Assembly (NCBI GenBank): GCA_009746045.1 | Contig: RPFO01000213.1 | Coordinates: 10,411,858-10,474,357, forward strand | DNA from: Mesostigma viride | Taxonomy: Eukaryota; Streptophyta; Mesostigmatophyceae; Mesostigmatales; Mesostigmataceae | Length of the DNA stretch: 62,500 nt | Direction: 5' to 3' | In this document: positions 45,906-55,650 of the stretch, piece by piece | Layout of the letters: each line of letters starts with the position of its first letter | Numbering within the stretch: position 1 is the stretch's first letter | Program-made: the position numbers and the translations under genes | The notes under the pieces: model-generated | Told to the model about the DNA's origin: nothing | What the model saw: the letters and a program-made list of their open reading frames with translations, nothing else | Databases searched by the model: none

Positions 45906-46570
45906 TGGTGTACTGTACCTAGATTGTCGGACACGCTTCACCATGGTGTCAGGGTAGTACGAGAGAGCATTTTGTCAAAATAAAAAATTGGTTGTACCAT
46001 ATGTTCACAAATTTAGGCTATATATATGAAAGCACTGAGTAGAAAGAAGCAGAGACATTGAAGTTCTGATGCCCGCCTAAACCCACCTCCCCCCCCCCCC
46101 CCCCCCCAACACACACAAGGTAAGGTATACAGTAGACTAGGGCATGGGTGCTTCTTGTCGTCCGGCATGGATTCTTGTTTGCATCGTGGGCAGGGCATTG
46201 AAGTTTTTGTAAGGCAATCACCCCTGTGGCAGTGACTCTCTATTTTCAGTGTAGAGGGTCTTTGGAAGAAGACTTGCATGGGATAATCCATGTTTGCTCT
46301 TCTTTGCCAGCTGTTGATGTTAATGCAGTTGTTACACTCGGTCATTCTGAGATAGTGCTCTCAGGTTTCTCTCCCTCTCCCTCCATGGTTTCTTCACCAC
46401 CCGCCCTCCCTCTCTCTTTCCCTCCCCTCCCCCCCCCCCCCCCCCTTCCCTTTCTCTCCCCACCCCCGTCTCACTTCCTTTTTATCTCCTCTTTCCCGAT
46501 TGCTCTCCCCTCATGCCCTCCCCTGCCTCCTTCAGACCCGTTCCGCTTGCCTTCCCCCTTGCAAACCACC
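45906..46570. other. Spacer with pyrimidine tract
   Basis: A C-run near 46090 (about 19 C) and a CT-rich tract 46367-46560. No gene. The eL21 3' end may be here but cannot be placed. Confidence 0.4.
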
Positions 46571-46607
46571 ATACTGTGGCCTGCGCTGGTTGTCTCCTTG
46601 ATACTGT
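46571..46607 (+). mobile_element. SINE-like micro-insertion, 23 nt, with 7-bp duplication
   Basis: ATACTGT at 46571-46577 and 46601-46607 flanks the 23-nt 3' terminus of the family (ending GCTGGTTGTCTCCTTG). Confidence 0.8.
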
Positions 46608-47398
46608 TATCGTCAGGTGCATAAACTGTAGTGGGGCATATGGAGTGGCAGTAGACTAGTACTAACATTGTGTGAATGCATTTGGGAGCTTGCATACTTG
46701 GCATCTTCATTTCTTGCCAAGATGTGTAGAGTGTAATTGCAGCCTTTTTAGTTTGTCCGTGTCTGATTGCTGCCAGAGCACTATGGTATGTGCTTGACCT
46801 GTGTCCTTGTCCTGGCCAGGTATGCTTGTGGCGTGGCTTGCGACGTTGGACCGTGCGGAACGAGAGACGTGGCGGTGGATTTTGGCCAAACCCCAGCCAT
46901 GTGCAATGCATTTATTATTTTAGAGATCGGCTTCTTGCAGAGGCCAGGAGTTTTTGCACCCAGTGAGTGGGTGTGATGGGTTCGTCCGAGCTCCCTGGGC
47001 AATCATGCATGTTGTGGTACATGCATTTCAGTACCTGTGAAGAAATAAATGTACATTCATTTTTATGCTATGATTGGATTGTCATCTCATGAGACAATGT
47101 CTGGGTTCAAGTGATTGTTACATTCTGCGCAGGACACTTAAAAAAAATATAATGGTTCGTTTGGAGTTTTAGAAACTGAACAGCATGACAAGTCAGCTAG
47201 ACATGCCCCATGATCAACCGGGAGCTGTGCCTGGGTTGCCAGGATAGTACATGCCATGATGAAAGGTAGTTTGAAACAGGGATTCAGGGACCTATACAGG
47301 AAACGACAGAAGACAACTACTAGCTGGACGCATACTTCCGACATCAGAAGCTTTAGTGAATCTAGGCATGGTTTTTGAGACATGAATATTGGGATCGC
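46608..47398. other. Spacer, no gene recognised
   Basis: No supported feature. Confidence 0.4.
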
Positions 47399-47610
47399 AT
47401 GATGAGGGAGCGCCCCTTCCCCCCCAAGAGGAAGGGCCGTTTTGCTGCGTGTAGTTCGGATTTTCTAGACTAGATAGCTTAGAGATAGGATAGTTCGATT
47501 ACGCGGCTTCGTCCACCTCCAACCACCCAGCACTTGAGGAATATGTGCTACGCGATCTCCCATCAGAGGCATGTTATAATTTAATTTAATTTTTTTTAAT
47601 GATGAGGGAG
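47399..47610 (+). mobile_element. LINE 3' end, 188 bp, with 12-bp duplication
   Basis: ATGATGAGGGAG at 47399-47410 and 47599-47610 flanks a copy holding only the last ORF2 codons (PPKRKGRFA-like), the 3' leader, the hairpin (GATCTCCCATCAGAGGCATG, decayed) and an AATTTAATTTAATTTTTTTT tail. It defines both the insertion mechanism and the exact LINE 3' end. Confidence 0.9.
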
Positions 47611-48020
47611 ACACTGACTGCCGTGGTCAGCGACCAATCCTGGATCAGTATGTCACCAGATTTCTAGTCATTGAAATCCTGGCTCCGTGCCTAAAATTTC
47701 TCAGAGATTGAAGAGGTAGGTTTGAATTATAGAAGAGGCGTGCCTCTATCGAGATATTCTGATTGGGCACGCCGCAAAGGTGAAAACCATTTGCGTCCAG
47801 TGCCGGTCCGCGGAAAACGCGATCTGCAAATGAATCCAGGCCGGAATCGAACTGGGGACCTCTCGCACCAACTTTTGCTGACTATAGGACGGACGTCTCC
47901 TGATCCTAAGGCATCGCCAGCTGACACCTACAGTACAACCGCAAAAGTTCTCCTTTCCTGGCCGTCTTCGACGCCCGGGGCAGCCGACAGCAGTTACACG
48001 CCATTCCGCCGCCGGGTGAT
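47611..48020. other. Spacer before LINE
   Basis: Short frames on both strands without recognised similarity. Confidence 0.35.
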
Positions 48021-48026
48021 ATTTCA

Positions 48027-49678
48027 GTGATCCTCCGGGGTGTCGCTGCCAAGTATCGCCTGGCTGCCCGCACCCTCCCCACCTTGCCTCTGCGCCGACA
48101 GCTTGCTGTCCACCGTCACGCACCGACAGTGGTCGCCGCCAGGCAGATGCTCCGCCGCAACAGGGATCCGATCGCCAAACCTGGGCTGCAAGCAGCTCTG
48201 AGGGCCGCCTACGAGCAGGCTGAGAAGGCAGATGCTCAGCAGATGGTCAAGGACCTGCGCAGCTGCCAGCAGAAGCACGACGGCAAGGGGGCCTGGTTCT
48301 GGTACAAGCGCCTCGGGCACCCAGACGGCCTCGGCCGGCCCCACCGCCACGACGTTCCCGGCGCCCCAGCCAAGCGGCTTCGTACCTGGGCCACGGCCAC
48401 GGCCGAGGTCGTGGGGACAGCTGCGCCGCCCCCGCCCCTGCATGCTCCCAGCCGCCGCCGCCCGCCCGGCCGCCCTGGCCGGCCCCGCTGGGCCCCCTGC
48501 CCCGCCTAGGTCAGCGGCGGACTACCTAGTCCCCCCGCTGGTCGGCCCACTTGGCGACCCGTCTGACATGCCTCCTTTCACCTCTCGCGAGGTCACGGAG
48601 GCGGTCCAGCGCCTGCGTTATGACGCAGCCACCGGCTCCGACGAGATTCCTGCCGCAGTTGTAAAACTTGCAGCCGAATTCGGGGACACCGGTGTTATGC
48701 TGCTCTTCCGGGACATCTGCAACCGCCTTCTGCTGTCGTCGCAACCACCTCCAGCGGCCTGGCAACACAGTCAGTTTCGCACGATGCTGTACAAGAACAA
48801 GGGGTCGCCTGCCGACCCCGGCAACTACAGAAGGGCTGGTTGTCTCTTTGACAGAAGGGTGTGCATTCAAAGTGCCCCCCTCAAGCTTCTTATGCGGCTC
48901 ATCCTGAACCGCCTGCGCACGGCCCTGGACGGTCACCTCAGCGAGACTCAGCACGGCTTCCGTTCAGGTCGCAACACAGTACAGGCGCTCTTCGCTACTC
49001 GCCGACTGGTGGAGGAACTGCAACGCCTTCAGCCTGCATGGTGAGTCCCCTTTGCACCTTGTGCTGGTGGACTTCATCAAAGCCTTCGATTCGGTTTTCT
49101 GGCCTGCGCTTTGGGACATCCTCGAGCTGTTCCGGATCCCCCGCCCCCTTATTGCTGTCATCCGCAACCTGTATGAAGGGTCGATCCACCACTTCGGTGC
49201 GCACTTCTTACGGGACCACGCCACCATGCCCTTTACAGAAGGGAGTGTGGCAGGGCTGCGTGCTGTCGCCCTACAGGTGTTCATTATTGTGGTCAAATAC
49301 GTAATGATTCAGGCGCGCAAGCGATTTTCCCGCATCGTGGGTAGGGAACCAGGGGTGCAGGTTGCTAACAAATTCTGGCATGGCGGTGCGGATACGGAGA
49401 TTCGGCTGGCCGACATCATCTACGCAGACGACACCACCCTCTTCGAGGACACTGGGCACGTGCAGACATGGCTTGACTGCCTGGCTATCGAGGCCCGTGC
49501 AGTGGGGCTTGAGGTCAGCAAGAAGACAGAGGCCCTGGCGGTTGGGCTCACCCACTCACCGCCGCCCCTCTATCTCCTCGACGGCTCTCAAGTCCTGTAT
49601 CGGGACCGCGTCAAGCTGCTGGGCAGCCTGCTCCCCAGCTGCGAGGTTGATGTGGACCATCGCATCTCTAATTAATTA
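48027..49678 (+). pseudogene. LINE ORF2 reverse transcriptase, truncated at both ends
   Basis: Frame 48027-48509 carries a pre-RT region (YEQAEKADAQQMVKDLRSCQ, KGAWFWYKRLGHPDG). Frame 48490-49044 has LRYDAATGSDEIPAAVVK, MLYKNKGSPADPGNY and GFRSGRNTVQALFATRRLVE. Frame 49052-49675 has LVLVDFIKAFDSV (motif A) and LADIIYADDTTLFED (motif C). GVWQGCVLSP is degraded (GSVAGLRAVA). ORF2 ends abruptly at 49670 in (TAAT)n. An in-frame 24-nt micro-insertion sits at 48835-48858. No endonuclease domain. Confidence 0.85.
48827..48858 (+). mobile_element. SINE-like micro-insertion, 16 nt, with 8-bp duplication
   Basis: ACAGAAGG at 48827-48834 and 48851-48858 flanks GCTGGTTGTCTCTTTG. Sister RT copies read NYRGVC at this point; here eight extra codons appear without breaking the frame. 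Confidence 0.85.
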
Positions 49679-49689
49679 ATTAATTAATG

Positions 49690-49898
49690 TGCAAACCCGC
49701 GGGCGACACGCCATGACAGCTCCCCTAGGGTAGCGGGATGTTGTTTAGATAGATGTTGTAGTTAGTGATGTTGTTAGATAAATGTTGTAGGTAGCTGATG
49801 TAGATAGATTAGACCGGTAGGACTGTTTGCACCCACCCATCCATCCATCGGGGTTAATGCATGCTCCGTGACTCCCCAACGGGAGCACGAGTAATTAA
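49690..49898 (+). mobile_element. LINE 3' leader and tail
   Basis: Starts GTGCAAACCCGCGGGCGACA, has TAGATAGATGTTGTAG-like repeats, and ends with GACTCCCCAACGGGAGCACG and a TAATTAA tail. The next LINE has inserted into this tail in opposite orientation. Confidence 0.75.
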
Positions 49899-50248
49899 AT
49901 TAAATTAAATTAAATTAAATTATAACATGCCTCCGTGGGGAGGTCATGTAGCACATATTCCATGATGGATGGGGTGGAGGGAGCCGCGTGATCGAACTAT
50001 CCTACTATCTAGAAAATCCTAACTACACTACTCATCAAAACGCCTCCTCCGCTTGGGGGGAGGTGGCTTGCCCACAGGGTCGGGCGTGTGCGCCTTGACA
50101 ATCTTCTTCCACCGTGTCTTGTCCTGCATGGCAGTCCAAAGACGGGAGAGAGAGTGGATGCGGTGCTCAAACTGGGCTGGGACCACTAGGTCGTCCATCA
50201 ACATCTGAACGTAGTTGGTGACAGGTTTCCCTACCCTTTTGGGAATGT

Positions 50249-50568
50249 ATGTAATACGTTCAGATGCTGCTGGACGACCTCGTGGTCCCAGCCCAGTTTG
50301 AGCACCGCATCCACTCTCTCTCCCGTCTTTGGACTGCCATGCAGGACAAGACGCGGTGGAAGAAGATTGTCAAGGCGCACACGCCCGACCCTGTGGGCAA
50401 GCCACCTCCCCCCAAGCGGAGGAGGCGTTTTGATGAGTAGTGCAGTTAGGATTTTCTAGATAGAGTTAGGATAGTTCGATCACGCGGCTTCCCCCACCCC
50501 ATCCATCATGAAATATGTGCTACATGACCTCCCCACGGAGGCATGTTATAATTTAATTTAATTTTTAA
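50249..50568 (+). mobile_element. Nested 320-bp LINE 3' copy, 11-bp duplication
   Basis: TTTGGGAATGT at 50238-50248 and 50569-50579. The insert matches 38430-38750 closely (3' end of ORF2 to tail). Its host carries the same sequence on the opposite strand at 49921-50248, so the locus forms an inverted repeat of about 210 bp per arm. Confidence 0.92.
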
Positions 50569-50684
50569 TTTGGGAATGTCCGCGGGGCCAGGCCAGGTCA
50601 GAATGTGCCGCCCTGGCTGTCCAAGCCGCTGGGGGCCGGCCAGACCAAGGGTGGTGTCGACCTGGCTGGTGCGGGCAAGGTGTC

Positions 50685-51921
50685 CTACAAATTAAATGCT
50701 ATCCTACGCTGCCTAATCTCGTCCGAAACACGAGGCATGCCATGATACAAAGACTCTGATGACGGACGCTCGGAAAAACCTACGTTAAGGACCTGCCGGA
50801 GCATCCTGTAAACTGTGCCGTCGAGCCGAGCTGCCAGTTTGGGTGGGAGGGTCCACGCCTCGGCGCCATACGTGAGCACCGTGAGGACGAGGAACTTGAA
50901 GAGCATGCGTTTGCGGTGCCCGTCCAGGCCCTTCGAGCGCCAGTAAGGTGTGAGCGAACGGAGCTTGGCCCAGGCAAGGGCGATGCGGGTGTCCACATCG
51001 TCGGCGGTGTCAGGAAGCCAGCTCCCCAACAGCTTGAAGCGGTCGCGGAACGGGACCTCCGTCCCGTCGAGCAGGCGCGGCAGCGGTGGTTTACTGGATG
51101 CCCCTATCACCATCGCCTCAGTCTTGACACTAATCTCCAGCCCCACCGCCCGCGCCTCCAGGCCCAGGCAGTCCAGCCAGGTCTGAATGTGCTCGGGGCT
51201 CTCGATGAGGGTGGTATCATCCGCATAAATCAGGTCGGCAAGGCGGTACCCAGGTCTAACCCCGCCGTGCTCTTTCACGTTAAGGATGTCCAAGCCTGGC
51301 TCGAACCCCTTAAGAGCAGTAAAGCGCGCACGTGCCCGGCGCATGACGTGATCCACGACAATAATGAACAGGTATGGGGACAGGACACAACCTTGCCACA
51401 CCCCGTGGTGAAGGGGGAATGGTGGAGTGGTGCCCTCCGCAGTCCGCACTACTGCCTGTGAGCCCTCATACAGTCGGCGAATGGCAGCAATAAACGCAGG
51501 TGGTACCCGATCCAGAGCTAGGATGGCCCAAAGAGCCTCCCAGAGAACCGTGTCAAAGGCCTTGATATAGTCAACAAAAATGAAGACCAGCGGCAAACTG
51601 TCAGGGGGAAGTCGACGCACCTCCTCCATCAACCGGCGCGCGACAAACACAGCCATGACAGTGTTACGACCACGACGGAAACCCATCTGAGACTCACCCA
51701 GGTGTGGGTCCAGCGCGGCGCGGAGCCTGTGCAGCATCATGCGCATGAAGACCTTCAGCGCGGCGCTCTGGAGGCAGACACCCCGGTAGTTGCCGGGGTC
51801 AGCAGCAGAGCCCTTCTTGTACAGCATGACGCGGATGGCCGTCTGCCACTCAGCAGGCGGAGGCTCGTCAGAGAGCAGGACACGGTTGCAGAACGCCAGC
51901 AGAAGATCCCTAACCGCCAGA
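50685..51921 (-). CDS. LINE reverse transcriptase, best preserved in window (partial)
   Basis: A continuous frame of about 410 codons from the truncation point: WQTAIRVMLYKKGSAADPGN, NYRGVCLQSAALKVFMRMML, GFRRGRNTVMAVFVARRLME, LVFIFVDYIKAFDTVLWEAL (motif A Asp), HHGVWQGCVLSPYLFIIVVD (motif B region), RLADLIYADDTTLIESPEHI (motif C), VLTVLTYGAEAWTLPP, RRIAF. It lacks the N-terminus by 5' truncation. The C-terminus is interrupted first by a small AATTAAAT insert near 50688 and then by the nested copy at 50249-50568. Target-primed reverse transcription is the known role; this copy cannot be autonomous. Confidence 0.85.
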
Positions 51922-51969
51922 ACGAGTAATTAATTAATTAAAATATATATAGTGTGAATATAATTTAAT

Positions 51970-52029
51970 GGCTCGAGCTACCATGGTCCGGATTCTCCCG
52001 ATTTCTGGCCTGCGCTGGTTGTCTCTTTG
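51970..52029 (+). mobile_element. SINE-like family, reference sense copy
   Basis: GGCTCGAGCTACCATGGTCC, GGATTCTCCCGATTTCTGGC, CTGCGCTGGTTGTCTCTTTG. GGCTCGAGCTACC loosely resembles a pol III B box. Flanks ATAATTTAAT and ATAGTTAAAT are imperfect duplicates. Other copies: 8468, 38758, 39718, 45851, 46578, 48835, 54580, 54982. Confidence 0.7.
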
Positions 52030-52034
52030 ATAGT

Positions 52035-52200
52035 TAAATAACATGACTGATCCGTTGGGAGATCATGTTATTCATGTAGCACGTAGTTCCATGGCTGATG
52101 TGTGTGTGGGGGGGGGTGAGCGAAGCCGCGAAAACTAATTACTAAGCTAACTCAAATTACTCTAATTACTAAGCTAAATAACATGACTGATCCGTTGGGA
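52035..52200 (-). mobile_element. LINE 3' fragment between 26-bp direct repeats
   Basis: A 26-bp direct repeat starting TAAATAACATGACTGATCCG occurs at 52035-52060 and 52175-52200. Between them lies 114 bp of LINE 3' leader like 54020-54130 (TAGCACGTAGTTCCATGGCT). Because the repeat contains the LINE hairpin GATCCGTTGGGA, the target was probably another LINE 3' end. Confidence 0.7.
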
Positions 52201-53567
52201 CGCAACGCAGCCTGACGGCTGCGCTCGGCAATGAAAATACGTCTGCAGCTCCGGCTGCAGCTTCGCCATCAGGGCCGGAAGGCAGTGGTGACACTAGTCG
52301 CGCACTGGTGGCCGCCCAGCAGCCTCCCGGGCTTCCTGCCTCGCCATCGGCCTCGCCAGACCCTAAACGCAGCCGCTCATCCTTTCCACGCGAACCGCGT
52401 TTCAAGTACCACTCCTTCCATGCCGACGATCACGACTGGTTCAACAACATTTCTCCGGTCGCTGCTATGAAATGCATTTTCTTCGGGGACTACGCCTCGC
52501 TTCTTGAGCTGTGCATCTACTTTCACAGCATCCGTCGCCTACTGGAATTTGACGGCCGTAATTTTACACAGAGCCGCGAACTGCTGCTGACGGGCTTGTA
52601 CCCCCGGCCCGAGCTTCAGCACATGATTCTTTGTTCCCTGCTGACGAAGTCTGACGGCGAGATCTTGGCCCCCACCATCTCCGCAGCCCAATACCGCTCC
52701 ATCCTCACGGAAGCCTTTCAGCAGCACGTGACCCCCCTTGCCGCAGATGTGGCGGCAATGGGCGGCACGCTGGCTACTGAGCTCCCTCACATTTCCACCA
52801 CCGTCACCTCCACCTCCACCCTCCTCGCCTCCACCTCCACTGCCACCTCCACCTCCACCGCCGACATCAAAGCCCAGCTCCTCGACATCGACCAGCGTCT
52901 TAAGAACAATGCCATCGCTATCGAGGTCCTGCAGAACACCGCAGGCCTCACCGCCCAGGCAGTGAAGGACATTGCCGCCAAGCCCGCCCCGGCTGGCCTG
53001 ACCGGCGATGCTCCTCCCATCACCACCTGGGCGGACATGCTTAAGCAACACACCACCTCCACCACCTCCGCCGTCGCAGCCCAGCTTCAACGGCAGACGC
53101 TTGACCTCCGCGAGGAGGCCGAGCTCGCCAAGCGCAGCCTCAACGTCATTGTCAAGAACCTCAAGATGGAGGAAGGTGAGAATTCCGAGAAGCTTGCGCG
53201 TGCTTTTGAGAGAGAAATCCTTGATCGCATGGGCCTTACTGGTGAGATCGAGCTGGCCGCCCACCGCCTTCCCCGCGCGCGGGGTAAGGCAGGGCCGCCC
53301 CCGCTCCTTCTCACCTTTAAGACCCCGGCGGACAAGATTTCTTTTCTCAGACGCCGCAAGCGGCTCGAGAAGACTCTCTTCACCCTTGATGACGACTTGA
53401 CCCTGGCGCAGCAACAACGGCGACGGGAGCTATGGCCGACCTACCACCAGCTCCGGCAGACCAAGGCGGGGCAGCCGGTGTACTGGAAGGGGGCGGCCAT
53501 CTACGTCGGCCACAAGCCCTGGCAGGCGACCCCCGCGGCCCCAGCGACTCCAGAAGCCCCAGCTTAG
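52191..53567 (+). CDS. LINE ORF1 protein, intact open frame
   Basis: Open from 52191 to TAG at 53567 with no in-frame ATG before codon VAAMKCIFF; the true start may be upstream of the truncation or non-AUG. Order: Ser/Pro/Ala-rich N-terminus, a globular part (HADDHDWFNNISPVAAMKCI, ELQHMILCSLLTKSDGEIL), a Thr/Ser run, a helical stretch (LLDIDQRLKNNAIAIEVLQN), then the C-terminal nucleic-acid-binding part (SLNVIVKNLKMEEGENSEKL, EIELAAHRLPRARGK, PLLLTFKTPADKISFLRRRK, LTLAQQQRRRELWPTYHQLR, GAAIYVG). The last part follows the RRM-like plus C-terminal-domain pattern of L1-type ORF1p. The most recent ORF1 in the window. Confidence 0.75.
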   Translation, partial: SVGTQRSLTAALGNENTSAAPAAASPSGPEGSGDTSRALVAAQQPPGLPASPSASPDPKRSRSSFPREPRFKYHSFHADDHDWFNNISPVAAMKCIFFGDYASLLELCIYFHSIRRLLEFDGRNFTQSRELLLTGLYPRPELQHMILCSLLTKSDGEILAPTISAAQYRSILTEAFQQHVTPLAADVAAMGGTLATELPHISTTVTSTSTLLASTSTATSTSTADIKAQLLDIDQRLKNNAIAIEVLQNTAGLTAQAVKDIAAKPAPAGLTGDAPPITTWADMLKQHTTSTTSAVAAQLQRQTLDLREEAELAKRSLNVIVKNLKMEEGENSEKLARAFEREILDRMGLTGEIELAAHRLPRARGKAGPPPLLLTFKTPADKISFLRRRKRLEKTLFTLDDDLTLAQQQRRRELWPTYHQLRQTKAGQPVYWKGAAIYVGHKPWQATPAAPATPEAPA

Positions 53568-54007
53568 GGGAATACAGTAGTAGTGTAGAATAGATAGACC
53601 GTGGCCATGTACATGTACGCCTCCTAGAGGCCCTATTCCAGCTAAGCCACGCGCTTTATGTAATCATGTACATGTGTGCCTATGATGAGCCACACTCCAG
53701 ACGATGCCTAGTTTTATTTAGTAATGCTGTGCCCATGCAGAGAGCTGCTCTCTGCTGAGACGCCACGCTCTAGTTTTTGTATAGCCATGATGATCTTCCC
53801 CCTCACAGGCATGCTCCCCCCTTACCCGGGCATAGCGTGATAGACCATGAGGGTGCGGGTGCCCTGGTGCACCTAGAGCAGGGGTAGCTTACATTCCCAC
53901 CCTTGCATGAAGTAGCCTAGAATGTATTAAAAGCCATATGCCCCTTCTCAGGGCTATGTGCTACATCTACTCCCAACGGAGTGATGTTGATAATTAATTA
54001 ATTAATT
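53568..54007 (+). mobile_element. 3' leader and tail of the ORF1-type LINE
   Basis: Ends GCTACATCTACTCCCAACGG AGTGATGTTG, then (ATTA)n. Similar to 41000-41370. No reverse transcriptase follows. Confidence 0.75.
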
Positions 54008-54213
54008 AATCCGTTGGGAGATCATGTTATTCATGTAGCACGTAGTTCCATGGCTGATGTGTGTGTGTGTGGGGGTGAGCGAAGCCGCGAAAACTAATTA
54101 CTAAGCTAACTCCAAGCTACAAAAATCCTAACCACTCTACTCAGCAAAGCGCCCCTTCCTCCTTGGGGGGGGGGGGGCTTGCACACAGGGGCTGGCGTGT
54201 GGGCCTGGACAAT
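54008..54213 (-). mobile_element. LINE 3' fragment, tail-to-tail with preceding LINE
   Basis: Begins in the shared AATTAATTAATT tract at CCGTTGGGAGATCATG, then the 3' leader and the last ORF2 codons (GCGCCCCTTCCTCCTTGGGG in plus orientation). Truncated near 54213. No clear duplication on the right. Confidence 0.8.
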
Positions 54214-54579
54214 GTGAACAATGTGAAGTTAGTCAACGTGAAATTCTTTTGTGTAGCACCATACAGGCAAACTCCATTCGTCAACCAAGGTATATTGTGT
54301 CAAGCAAGTTATATGCTTCAGAAAATGTCGTAGTGTCAAACATTCTTTATGGGCATGGACGCACACACACCTGCATGCCTGAACACATGCATGGATCCCT
54401 GCCCAGAAATGAATACCCTGGAAAAGCGACTCACAAAATGCCACTGCAGCAATAGGCGCAAACGAGGGCACACATGGCGGGTGTCAATGTCAGCCCATTA
54501 CTTTGCTAGGTTCATGTGGCAACTGCTCCCACATATTGTAACGCACATGGCAGAGACCTGCCGCTGCTTAGATAGCACT

Positions 54580-54655
54580 GAGACAACCAGCGCAAACCTA
54601 AAATAGGTAAGGTCCGGGCCATGGAAGCTCGAGCCTGCCATATTATCTTAGATCA
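54580..54655 (-). mobile_element. SINE-like copy, divergent
   Basis: GAGACAACCAGCGCAAACCT through GCTCGAGCCTGCCATATTAT; shares its distal part with 39780-39800. No duplication identified. Confidence 0.55.
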
Positions 54656-54975
54656 TATGGCAGTAACAACCAAGGTCGTGGGAGGTTGCCACCAGGCAAG
54701 GAGACAGCAGCAAGTCCTTCGATGCGCATGCCTGACAGTTCGGCAAAACATCGCAGGGCCCAGCATCCCCACGCTGGGGATGGTGGTAGACGCATGCCCT
54801 GGCGGCCTGACGGGAGACGCATGTCTTGGCGTCTACCCCTACGACAAGCACGTCACCATCCTGTGCTGCGCACCCAGTGATCCTTGCCACGAAAGAGGCC
54901 ATCGGATTCCTCCATGTTGATCTCGAAATGGCAATGGCCCCTCCCATTGGATTCCCCTCCGTTGCATATGATGCT

Positions 54976-55001
54976 GGATATCAAAGAGACAGCCAGGATA
55001 T
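54976..55001 (-). mobile_element. SINE-like micro-insertion, 14 nt, with 6-bp duplication
   Basis: GGATAT at 54976-54981 and 54996-55001 flanks CAAAGAGACAGCCA. Confidence 0.65.
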
Positions 55002-55498
55002 ATCAGCAGGAGGCAGCCACGCTGGCCAGGGGAGGCAAAAGGAAAAAGCTCCGTGAGAGACAGCCACGCCAGGTCGGCACGTCAAACCAACCCTGGCACA
55101 GGCCTGCCATGGCCAGAGCCCTAATGCGGTAATGCCCCCCCTACTATCACCCATTCGCTGTACCCTGCGGCTTTGATTTTGATGCGACAGCTTCCCATGC
55201 CATTGCTCACAGGCAGGCCGTCCTCACCAATTAAACGCACATCGGTTGCATCACTCGGTACGAAAAAATCGTGGATCGACCCTGGCTGCTACTTGCCTCA
55301 CAGCCGGGCGTTGCGAATCCTTCCTATGTCCCTCGCATCCTGTTACCATGACGTCACGTATGCGCGTGACAACTCCTTCATAACTGGGCGTCACCAGTTA
55401 TTTGCACAAAGGGGGTCAATGATCCACCGTTCTCCCGTGAATGACATGCGCATCACCAGGCGCATCACCACAGCTCCTCCTCGTTTCGCTCCCCTGCA

Positions 55499-55650
55499 GA
55501 CACACACACGCGCGCACGCACATGCACATGCACGCACATGCACACACGTAGACACACACGTAGACACACACACACACACACACATAGACGGACACACACA
55601 CGCACAGAACATGAAGACACACGCAAACAAGACACATACCCACGCAAACA
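55499..55650. repeat. ACAC/ACGC microsatellite
   Basis: Imperfect CA-rich tract (ACACACGCGCGCACGCACAT then GACACACACACACACACACA). Confidence 0.9.

Larger units (their letters stand above)
49899..51921 (-). mobile_element. LINE copy inserted tail-to-tail into another LINE tail
   Basis: Duplicated target ACGAGTAATTAA at 49887-49898 and 51922-51933. The element runs from its TTTAATTTAATTTAATTTAA tail at the left to a 5' truncation within ORF2 at 51921 (LAVRDLLLAFCNRVL). It is itself interrupted by the plus-strand copy at 50249-50568. Confidence 0.9.

Noticed and set aside
46367-46560. Pro/Ser-rich plus frame at the CT tract
   Set aside because: Low-complexity pyrimidine tract without start context or domain.
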